Assembly: GCA_942491525.1 (NCBI GenBank)
Contig: CALOBW010000019.1
Span: forward strand, 1-64,000
DNA length: 64,000 nucleotides
Source: CAYWBU01 sp942491525
GTDB taxonomy: Bacteria; Desulfobacterota; Desulfomonilia; UBA1062
Reading direction: 5' to 3'
Shown in pieces: positions 57,805 to 64,000 of this stretch. The notes below the pieces were generated by a model that was given only the letters and a program-made list of their open reading frames with translations, searched no databases and was not told the origin of the DNA. Positions within the stretch are counted from its first letter, which is position 1; each line of letters starts with the position of its first letter. A program made the translations under genes and the position numbers.

Positions 57805-60615
57805 CTACTCTGCTGCGGCCCGCAGCACCTTGAACAGGTGGGCGTGCACGGTTGCGGCCGCATCCGGTCCCAGCGAGTTGTCCTCTCCGTAGGTCACCTC
57901 CGGATCGTCATCGCCGTAGAGCCAGGGCGCCTTGGCGTCCCACTCGCTCTTGGGAATGAAGTAGCCCAGGTGGTCGTTGCCCAGGTTGACCATGAAGTTG
58001 ACCCGGCCCTGCATCAGGGGCCTGAGGGGCGGCACCTCGATGGGTGCAAGCTTAAAGTCGGCGCCGTGGCCCGACCCGATGCCGCCCACCGCGATCTCGG
58101 GATAGAGCTCGCCCGGAATGTTGGCCAGCCAGAGCTCGCCGATCTTGAGCAGGCTGACCTCGGTCAGGGTCTGCAGCTGGCCTTCGATGAAGTCGACCTT
58201 GCGCTTGATGACGCCGGCCGCCCAGAGCAGCAGGAACTTCTCATTCTGGAAGCCGATGTGGAACTTGTCGACGTAGATCTCGATTGCGGGCTCCTCGTTT
58301 GCCGTCAGCTGGCCGTTCTCTTCCATGTCGAGCACGATGTCGGCCAGGGCAAAGCCCTGGGCCCGGGCCTTCTCAAAGTCTGGCTCCAAGTAAGTCTCGC
58401 CGGTGCGCTTGTCGTAGACCCCCAGGCTGGGCGGCGTGGTGGCCAGGCCGCCGATGTTGCCGGCCAGGAACATGGTTGTGCCGCCCAGGCCTTTGCGGGT
58501 CGGTTCCTGATCGATGCCGTCGGAGATGCCCAGACGCATGTAGTGCACGAAGTCGGAGGTGATCTGGAGGTTGGTCTTCCAGAGGGTCTCCACATGGTTG
58601 CCGAAGTTGACAATCGTGCCCAGCACTTCTTCACTTGCAGCGCTCCTGAAGAGGGCCACGCGCACCCCCTTATCCAGCACCTCTGGGTAGGGGCGCGAGT
58701 CCATCACCGCCACCTCGTGGTCGCGGCTCAGCTCCTGGCCGATGAACATGCGGGCCGGCTGCAGCTCGGCCACCGCAGCCTCAATGGCCTCGGCGCTGCG
58801 CTGCTTGACATAGTCGGTGTAGTCGCGGGTGGTGTTCAGGTCGAGGATCGACCACATGCCGTTGGTGTCGGGCCCCTCATGGTTGTGGGTGGCGTGCATG
58901 ATCAGCTTGTCGATGCCCAGCTCGGCCGGCAGCAGGGCCTCCACATCGTGCACGTCGTCTATCATCCAGCTGACCAGGTCCATGGAGACGATGGCGATGC
59001 GCCGCTTGCCGTCATCGATGATGCAGGCCGTGGTGTAGAGGTCGTCGTGGACCCCGGCGGCCGGCCGGATGATGCCCATGCCGGCGATGTAGGTGGAGTC
59101 GAAACGGCCGTTACCGTTGAGGTCTTCAAATGGTTCGATCAGCGGGATGCGGACGCCGTCGCCGTCCAGGTCCTGCCAGGGCTCGATGCCGGACGGGGTG
59201 ATGGCCAGCTGGGCGAAGCCGACCGCAAAGGGCTGCTCGCCGCCGCGGTCGCGCCTGATTAGGTTGGTGGCCTGTTGGATGACCTTGTCGCCGAAGAACC
59301 TGTCCAGGGCCATGGACTCCTCATAGGGCAGGTCGCTCAGGTTGCCCGGCATGCCGTCGGGCGCGTCGCCCCAGTTTGCAGAGGGCAGCAGGTAGAGCAG
59401 GTTGTCGCCGGTCAAATTGAAGGTCAGCTTGAAGGGCAGGCTCATCTGATCCTTGATGGTGAGGTTGAGGTCGGTGATGCCCTCGCCGGGGATGCTGATG
59501 GCCTGCAGCATCTCGCCCAGGCGCAAGTATCTGACGCGGGTATCGATCCACTGGCCGTTCGGGAAGCGCCACTCGGTATCCAGCTCCACATTGTCGCCCA
59601 GCAGGATCAGCAGGCCCTGCAGCACGCCGTTGGAGATGATGGTCTCGAAGCTCTGGCTGTCGCTGTAGATTGCGCCGCTGATCTCCTGCTGGTTCTGCAT
59701 GGAGGCCAGGGCCGCATTGGCGATGCTCAAACCGCGCTCTCTGGCCAGGGCGTGGCTGTCGGCTGCGTTGTCCAGAACATCATGCTCATAGGGGTTGATG
59801 TCGCCCAGGGCGCCCTGGATGAAGATGGCCGGCGCGCCGGTCTGACCCTCCACATGGTCGACCAGATAGCCGCAGAAGTCGCGCGAGATCTCGCTGTAGG
59901 CCGGGGTCAGGCAGACCGGGTGGCAGCCGAAGTTGATCAGGGTCAGGATGGTGGCGTCATTCAGGTCGCGCGCCTCGAGCACATTGACCGAAGGGTCGCT
60001 GTGCCAGCTGCCGTCAGGCTGCTTGTAGCCGCGCCGGTTGAAGGCCGTCTCCGTGCCGCTGGAACCGAAGAGTCTGGCCTCGATCCGCGTCCTGTGGGCC
60101 TCGCTGATGGCGGCCACGCTCTGCTTGATGACGTCGGCGCGGAACTCATCCGAGAAGCTCTCCCATTTGAGCGGATCGATCATGTAGCCCAGCAGGTCGG
60201 GCGCCGTGTGCGAGTGGGTGGCGCTGATGTAGATGTTGTCTTTGGGGATGCCGGTGGCCGCGGAGGCCCCTGCCTCGATCTCGCGGATCAGCCTGGAGCC
60301 GATGATGGCGGCGTCCAGCACGGCGACGGCAACCTGCTCGCACCCGTCATCGATGACCAGGGCGCGCACAAAGACATCGTCATGCACGCCGCTGGCCTTG
60401 GTGCTGGAGAGGGTGCTCATGTCGCGGATAAAGGCGATACCGTGGCCGCCCAGGAAGATCTCGCCCCTGGCGATTGCTTCATCAGACGGGGTGAACTTCT
60501 TGACGCTGACGCCGATCCTGTAGCTGCCGGCAACGCCTTGGGCCTGCCTGATCTCGATGGGCTGCTCGGCCCTGCAGCCCAACAGCAGGGCCAGGATAAC
60601 TATCCATCTCTTCAT
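57805..60615 (-). CDS. Lipoprotein with two tandem neutral-ceramidase-like domains
   Basis: A 936-residue lipoprotein (ALLLGCRAE, Cys about 14). Domain 1 (about 22-445) and domain 2 (about 455-936) both follow the neutral/alkaline ceramidase N-terminal domain pattern. In domain 1 these are GVHDDVFVRALVIDDG, ATHSHTAPDLLGY (about 128) and LINFGCHPVCLT; in domain 2, GVHDDLYTTACIIDDG, HATHNHEGPDTNGMW (about 575) and IVNFGNHVETLW. The His-x-His zinc motifs are kept in both. Domain 2 has an inserted Asp/Asn-rich pair, DLDGDGVRIPLI and DLNGNGRFDS, like calcium-binding loops. Family enzymes hydrolyse amide bonds of ceramides. In this operon an extracytoplasmic amidase for an acylated amino sugar is plausible. 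Start ATG 60615 after GGGAGGGAC. Confidence 0.85.
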   Translation of the reverse strand: MKRWIVILALLLGCRAEQPIEIRQAQGVAGSYRIGVSVKKFTPSDEAIARGEIFLGGHGIAFIRDMSTLSSTKASGVHDDVFVRALVIDDGCEQVAVAVLDAAIIGSRLIREIEAGASAATGIPKDNIYISATHSHTAPDLLGYMIDPLKWESFSDEFRADVIKQSVAAISEAHRTRIEARLFGSSGTETAFNRRGYKQPDGSWHSDPSVNVLEARDLNDATILTLINFGCHPVCLTPAYSEISRDFCGYLVDHVEGQTGAPAIFIQGALGDINPYEHDVLDNAADSHALARERGLSIANAALASMQNQQEISGAIYSDSQSFETIISNGVLQGLLILLGDNVELDTEWRFPNGQWIDTRVRYLRLGEMLQAISIPGEGITDLNLTIKDQMSLPFKLTFNLTGDNLLYLLPSANWGDAPDGMPGNLSDLPYEESMALDRFFGDKVIQQATNLIRRDRGGEQPFAVGFAQLAITPSGIEPWQDLDGDGVRIPLIEPFEDLNGNGRFDSTYIAGMGIIRPAAGVHDDLYTTACIIDDGKRRIAIVSMDLVSWMIDDVHDVEALLPAELGIDKLIMHATHNHEGPDTNGMWSILDLNTTRDYTDYVKQRSAEAIEAAVAELQPARMFIGQELSRDHEVAVMDSRPYPEVLDKGVRVALFRSAASEEVLGTIVNFGNHVETLWKTNLQITSDFVHYMRLGISDGIDQEPTRKGLGGTTMFLAGNIGGLATTPPSLGVYDKRTGETYLEPDFEKARAQGFALADIVLDMEENGQLTANEEPAIEIYVDKFHIGFQNEKFLLLWAAGVIKRKVDFIEGQLQTLTEVSLLKIGELWLANIPGELYPEIAVGGIGSGHGADFKLAPIEVPPLRPLMQGRVNFMVNLGNDHLGYFIPKSEWDAKAPWLYGDDDPEVTYGEDNSLGPDAAATVHAHLFKVLRAAAE

Positions 60616-60637
60616 TTTGTCCCTCCCCAGCAAATGG

Positions 60638-60661
60638 CAGATATGATAATATGGCTATCTG
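60638..60661. promoter_or_regulatory. Inverted repeat near the leftward operon start
   Basis: CAGATA-N12-TATCTG, 23 bases before the start codon of the ceramidase-like gene on the minus strand, with -10-like TATTAT between the arms (minus strand). It may be an operator of the ten-gene operon. Confidence 0.3.
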
Positions 60662-60700
60662 TTTAAGGGAGCATCTTCAATACGGTGCCGACTGTTTTTG

Positions 60701-60721
60701 CTGTAGGTCAATTACCTACAG
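60701..60721. promoter_or_regulatory. Perfect palindrome between amino sugar operon and two-component system
   Basis: CTGTAGGT-N5-ACCTACAG, 8-bp arms, no mismatch, in the 126-base region between two divergent transcription units. On the minus strand it contains TTGACC, which could be part of a -35. The LuxR-type regulator encoded just downstream is the natural candidate to bind it. Confidence 0.6.
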
Positions 60722-60741
60722 GTTTAATGATGGAGGAGGTC

Positions 60742-62103
60742 ATGCAGCCGCTTGCGCTGATCGAGAGCATGTCCAACGGTCTGGCCGTTCAGGACCGGGA
60801 GGGGGTGCTCACCTATGTGAATCCCGGCGTCTGCCGCATGCTGGGCTATCAATCCGAAGAGCTGGTGGGCCGGCAAGTGGCCGGGCTGATCGATAAACGC
60901 TGCGCGGATGTCTGGCGCCGTCAGGTAAAGCTGAGGATCAGGGGGCATGAGCAGCCCTATGAGCTGAGCTGGCGCTGCGCCGACGGCCGCGCACTGCACA
61001 CGATCGTCTCGCCCCGCATCATCTATGATCAAAATGGCGGCTTTGACGGCAGCTTTGCCATCATCACCGACATCAGTGACCGCCGCCGCATGGAGGATAA
61101 GCTGCGCCTCTCCGAGGAGATGTTCTCCAAGGCCTTCCGCCTGAGTCCCAACGGCATCTGTCTGATCGCCATGCAGGATGCCCGGATTCTGGACATCAAC
61201 CAGGCCGCCGCCCGGCTGGCCGGCCTGGAGCGGACAGCCCTGATCGGGCGCAGCATCTATGAGCACGGTCTCTTCCTCGATCTGCAGGAGCCCATGGTGC
61301 TGGCCAAGGTGCTCAAGCGCCTCCGGCAGATCCGCAACCGCGAGCTCAAGATCAGCGGTGCGGACGGGCAGCTGCGCACCTGTCTGCTGGCGGCCGAGAT
61401 AATCGACCTCTGGAGCGAACCCTGCGTGCTGGTGACCCTCGAGGATATCACCGAGCGCATGCGCCTGGAAAATGAGCTGATGTACATCGGCGAGCGCGAA
61501 AAGAGCAACATCGGTCAGGCCCTGCACGACGACCTCTGCCCCCATCTGATCGGCACCGAGGTGCTCTGCCGGGTCCTGATGCGCCGGCTGAGCGACCCGG
61601 AGCTGGCCTGCCAGGCCGGCGAGATCGGTGAACTGATAACCCAGGCCATTGATAAGGCCCGCGGGCTTTCGCGGGGGCTCTGCCCGGTCTCGCCGGTGGA
61701 CCACGGGCTGGAGGCGGCCCTACGCGATCTGGCCCGCACCCTGGGCGAGGTCTTCGGCACCTCCTGCCGTTTCAGCTGTGACGGCGACGTGCTGATCGAT
61801 GACAACAGCCTGGCGACCCATCTCTTCTACATCGCCCAGGAGGCGGCCTACAACTCCATCAAGCATGGCCGCGGCACCATGGTGGAGATCGAACTCTACC
61901 GCGTCGGCGAACAGCTCAAACTGGTCATCAGCGATGACGGCTGCGGCCTGAGTGACAAGGCCGGCGCGGGCGGCATGGGGCTCAGTATCATGCGCCACCG
62001 GGCCCGCATGCTGGGCGGCAAGCTCCTGATCCGCAGCGGTGGCGGCACGGTGGTGAGCTGTACATTGCAGCTTAAACGGGAGGTAGATCATGAGTCGAGT
62101 TAG
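60742..62103 (+). CDS. NarX/DegS-type sensor histidine kinase with two PAS domains
   Basis: A 453-residue soluble kinase. PAS 1 (about 1-118) and PAS 2 (about 125-245) precede HisKA_3 with QALHDDLCPHLIGTE (His262) and an HATPase domain (about 340-450; AAYNSIKHG, SDDGCGLSD, GMGLSIMRHRARMLGG). There is no membrane segment, so it senses a cytoplasmic signal, perhaps a pathway intermediate. Start: ATG 60742 after the strong GGAGGAGGTC. Upstream in-frame ATGs (60727, 60730) and GTG 60685 exist, but GTG 60685 would place the palindrome inside the coding region. It is divergent from the amino sugar operon. It overlaps the response regulator gene by 14 bases. Confidence 0.92.
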   Translation: MQPLALIESMSNGLAVQDREGVLTYVNPGVCRMLGYQSEELVGRQVAGLIDKRCADVWRRQVKLRIRGHEQPYELSWRCADGRALHTIVSPRIIYDQNGGFDGSFAIITDISDRRRMEDKLRLSEEMFSKAFRLSPNGICLIAMQDARILDINQAAARLAGLERTALIGRSIYEHGLFLDLQEPMVLAKVLKRLRQIRNRELKISGADGQLRTCLLAAEIIDLWSEPCVLVTLEDITERMRLENELMYIGEREKSNIGQALHDDLCPHLIGTEVLCRVLMRRLSDPELACQAGEIGELITQAIDKARGLSRGLCPVSPVDHGLEAALRDLARTLGEVFGTSCRFSCDGDVLIDDNSLATHLFYIAQEAAYNSIKHGRGTMVEIELYRVGEQLKLVISDDGCGLSDKAGAGGMGLSIMRHRARMLGGKLLIRSGGGTVVSCTLQLKREVDHESS

Positions 62104-62743
62104 CAAGATCCTGCTGGTGGAGGATCATCCAACCTTCAGGCTGGGGCTGCGCGAGTATATCCGCCAGGAGCTGGACCTGAATGTCTGCGCCGAGGCTGAA
62201 GACCGGCCCCAGGCCCTGGCCGCCTTTGAGCGCTGCAAACCCGATCTGGCCATCGTGGACATCTCGCTCAGGCAGAGCAGCGGCATCGACCTGGTCAAGG
62301 ATCTGCAGCTGCGTGACCGCTCCCTGCCGATCCTGGTGCTCTCCATGCACGATGAGTCGCTCTACGCCGAGCGCGCCCTGCTGGCCGGCGCGCGCGGCTA
62401 CATCATGAAGCATGAGACCGCCGAGTCGATCGTGGGGGCCATCCGCCAGGTGCTGGCTGGCAGGATCTTTGTCAGCGACAGAATCATGGGCAATATCCTG
62501 AATAAGTTTGTGGACAACAGGCCCGAGGCCTCGCCCCTGGAACGGCTCACCGACCGCGAGCTGGATGTCTTCTGCGACATCGGCCGCGGCCTCTCCACCG
62601 CCGAGATTGCTGAGCGTCTCAACCTGAGCGTCAAGACCATCGGCACCTACCGCGAGCGCATCAAGGAGAAACTCAACCTGAAGAATGCCGCCGAACTGGT
62701 GCGCCACGCCGTCTACTGGGTCGAGATGCAGGAGATGGGTTGA
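62090..62743 (+). CDS. NarL/FixJ-family response regulator
   Basis: A 217-residue regulator with receiver (1-125; Asp57 in LAIVDISLRQSSG, VLSMHDESLYAERAL, KHETAESIVGAI) and a LuxR-type helix-turn-helix (about 150-212; LTDRELDVFCDIGRGLSTAEIA, then LNLSVKTIGTYRERIKEKLN). It is the cognate partner of the overlapping kinase. Its likely sites are the palindrome at 60701-60721 and perhaps the repeat at 60638-60661, controlling both the catabolic operon and its own transcript. Confidence 0.94.
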   Translation: MSRVSKILLVEDHPTFRLGLREYIRQELDLNVCAEAEDRPQALAAFERCKPDLAIVDISLRQSSGIDLVKDLQLRDRSLPILVLSMHDESLYAERALLAGARGYIMKHETAESIVGAIRQVLAGRIFVSDRIMGNILNKFVDNRPEASPLERLTDRELDVFCDIGRGLSTAEIAERLNLSVKTIGTYRERIKEKLNLKNAAELVRHAVYWVEMQEMG

Positions 62744-62769
62744 TTAATATTTATAGAGGAGGAGTTTTT

Positions 62770-63699
62770 ATGAAATGGTTTAAGCTTTTGATCCTGTCCG
62801 GTCTGCTCCTGACGGGCTGCAATTTTGATTCGACTGCTGCGGCCGAGAGGCTGCTGATGGAGCTGGGTGTCGAGCGGGCTCTGATTATCAACTCGGATGA
62901 CCTGGGCATGGGGCCCTCCATCAACCGGGCCATCTTCAACGCCTGGGATATGGGCGCGGTTTCCAGTATCTCTTTGCAGACCGTCGAATTTGTCCGGGAT
63001 GGAGTACCGGTCTCCGATGATGTGATTAAGGAGATAGCCCAGCGGGACGGCATCGATGTGGGCTGCCACCTGACCATCAACTCGACCGACGGTTACCGTA
63101 TCCGACCGGTGCTGCCACCCTCCGAGGTGCCCAGTCTGGTTGATGCGGACGGTTTCTTCAAGGATGGCGAGATCTACTACCTCTTTGCCTCCAGGGAAGA
63201 GATCAGGGCCGAGTGTCGGGCCCAGATCCAGAAGGCCCTGGAGAGCGGGGTCAGGCTGACCCATATCGACTGCCACCAGAGCTGGGGCCATATCTTGCCG
63301 GCTTTCAAGGAGATCTATGCCTCGCTGGCTGCTGAGTTCAATCTGCCGGCGCGCTGGCCCGCCTTTCTGGATGACGATGAGCTCTTGAACCGGCACGGGG
63401 TCTCCATAGCCAACTTCAGGCCCGACCACTTCATCACCCTCTCGGACTACAACATTGCTGAAGTGACCGATGAGGTCGTCAGGAGCCGCAAGCAGTTCTT
63501 GCTGCAGAAACTAGACAAGCTGCCGCGCGGCATTTCCGAGGTGCTCTGCCATCCGGCCGCGAGCGGCGAGCCTGCCTGGCGCGTGGTCGACTATTTGGTG
63601 CTCAGCGACTCGGAAGTCATGGAGCGGATTGCGGCCAAGGTGGATGCCGGGGAGCTGGCGCTGATCGGGTATGGGGATTTGAAGAGGGTTATGGATTGA
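62770..63699 (+). CDS. YdjC/ChbG-family deacetylase lipoprotein
   Basis: A 309-residue protein. A lipobox signal (LLLTGCNFD, Cys about 17) precedes a YdjC-type carbohydrate deacetylase fold. The metal-binding start is LIINSDDLGMGPSINRAI (Asp-Asp pair), with further ligands in VGCHLTINS and THIDCHQSWGH. ChbG members remove acetyl groups from chitooligosaccharides and normally work in the cytoplasm, so lipoprotein export is unusual. Start ATG 62770 after GAGGAGG; a TTG at 62740 would hide the signal. It is placed 26 bases after the response regulator gene, so it is probably in the same regulon as the amino sugar operon. Confidence 0.86.
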   Translation: MKWFKLLILSGLLLTGCNFDSTAAAERLLMELGVERALIINSDDLGMGPSINRAIFNAWDMGAVSSISLQTVEFVRDGVPVSDDVIKEIAQRDGIDVGCHLTINSTDGYRIRPVLPPSEVPSLVDADGFFKDGEIYYLFASREEIRAECRAQIQKALESGVRLTHIDCHQSWGHILPAFKEIYASLAAEFNLPARWPAFLDDDELLNRHGVSIANFRPDHFITLSDYNIAEVTDEVVRSRKQFLLQKLDKLPRGISEVLCHPAASGEPAWRVVDYLVLSDSEVMERIAAKVDAGELALIGYGDLKRVMD

Positions 63700-63714
63700 G
63701 ATCTGCGGTTAGAG

Positions 63715-63764
63715 CACGGGCAAGGCGTCAAGTTGGATAAGCGAGATGCTTGCCTTGGCCCGTG
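63715..63764. repeat. Long imperfect inverted repeat with unpaired base
   Basis: The left arm CACGGGC-AAGGC (63715-63726) pairs with the right arm GCCTTGGCCCGTG (63752-63764), with one extrahelical base and further pairing of the CAAG/CTTG segments towards a ~20-base loop. It separates the YdjC gene from an AT-rich partial GNAT gene on the opposite strand and may act as a bidirectional terminator or mark a junction. Confidence 0.5.
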
Positions 63765-63813
63765 GCACCCGGCGACAAACGGTCTGGTTGAATGATTTGT
63801 TAAATGGTTCTCA

Positions 63814-64000
63814 TCACAGCTTCAAAATAAGTCGCAACATGTCTTTAAGCTGGATATCATTTTCAAAAATTGGTTCATCATAATTGTTGATGAAATGGTC
63901 TTTGAGTATTGAGTCCACTCGAAATCCAAAACGTTGATAAAATGCCAATTGATAACCAAACGTACCAGTTCCTAATTCCACTGATTCAATATTCTTCTCC
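63814..64000 (-). CDS. GNAT-family N-acetyltransferase, 3' part (5' end outside window)
   Basis: The reverse strand is open from the window edge to a TGA at 63816-63814, giving the last 61 residues. SVELGTGTFGYQLAFYQRFG, then FRVDSILKDHFINNYDEP and LKDMLRLILKL match the C-terminal acetyl-CoA-binding and terminal part of GNAT acetyltransferases (the GYQLxFYQRxGFR pattern). Base composition is much richer in AT than all other genes here, which suggests recent acquisition. Substrate unknown. Confidence 0.75.
   Translation of the reverse strand, partial: EKNIESVELGTGTFGYQLAFYQRFGFRVDSILKDHFINNYDEPIFENDIQLKDMLRLILKL

Noticed and set aside
57838..59262. 474-residue open frame antisense to the ceramidase-like gene
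   Set aside because: Shadow frame; both ceramidase domains are well conserved on the other strand.
63700..63800. Integron attC site around the 63715-63764 hairpin
   Set aside because: The arms and the extrahelical base look right and GTTGAAT (63787-63793) fits the GTTRRRY core, but no matching RYYYAAC box exists on the left side and the sequences between hairpin and core do not pair.
1..64000. CRISPR arrays, tRNA or rRNA genes, insertion sequences, phage genes
   Set aside because: Looked for on both strands; no spaced direct repeats, cloverleaf-type genes, transposases or phage structural genes were recognised.

Overview
The window comes from a diderm bacterium that appears to be motile or surface-responsive and capable of anaerobic metabolism. 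The evidence is many Sec/lipobox lipoproteins, an outer-membrane barrel protein, an RND efflux pump, a complete chemotaxis operon and an oxygen-sensitive glycyl radical enzyme with its activase. Base composition is moderately GC-rich throughout, except for the last ~190 bases. Gene content would fit Lentisphaerota/Kiritimatiellota- or Spirochaetota-like lineages, but no marker gene settles this.

Layout. 1-7 kb: a truncated 7TM-PAS-GGDEF diguanylate cyclase, a PACE-type efflux protein, a large gluzincin/beta-propeller/barrel protein, a transglutaminase-like lipoprotein, a YgjP-type metallopeptidase and a Sel1-repeat protein. 7-14 kb: two hybrid histidine kinases and an NtrC-type sigma-54 activator whose start overlaps the end of the second kinase. 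14-26 kb: a chemotaxis operon (MCP, CheW, CheR, CheD, CheB, a soluble coiled-coil protein with two degenerate receptor-tip motifs, STAS, CheY, CheA, a REC-REC-HD-GYP protein), followed by a REC-histidine kinase. 26-34 kb: a 2361-residue PKD lipoprotein and a small exported protein. 34-38 kb: an RND efflux pair. 38-41 kb: a leishmanolysin-like lipoprotein, an MFS transporter and a NUDIX protein. 41-47.4 kb: a glycyl radical enzyme operon (FadR-type regulator, GRE, activase, tandem split-barrel flavin-type protein, FAD reductase). 60.6-47.4 kb, leftward: ten tightly packed genes that look like uptake and catabolism of an acylated amino sugar glycoside. 60.7-63.7 kb: a divergent NarL-type two-component system and a YdjC-type deacetylase lipoprotein. 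63.8-64 kb: the 3' part of an AT-rich GNAT gene.

Main regulatory observations. A near-consensus sigma-54 promoter lies in front of the chemotaxis operon, just downstream of the NtrC-type gene, and a second one precedes the giant PKD lipoprotein gene. Both are preceded, at about 115-124 bp, by a shared 17-bp element (15/17 identical), so one activator may join chemotaxis and a surface protein in one regulon. A perfect 8-1-8 palindrome sits directly before the ribosome site of the GRE-operon regulator. A perfect 8-5-8 palindrome lies in the divergent region between the amino sugar operon and its two-component system.

The two best candidates for undescribed systems are the glycyl radical enzyme operon, whose GCLEN active-site loop and two flavin/redox partner genes do not match a pathway I recognise, and the ten-gene amino sugar locus with its tandem ceramidase-fold protein, two PIG-L deacetylases, GH4 glycosidase, DegT aminotransferase and a GPH-type transporter carrying a ~160-residue insertion.
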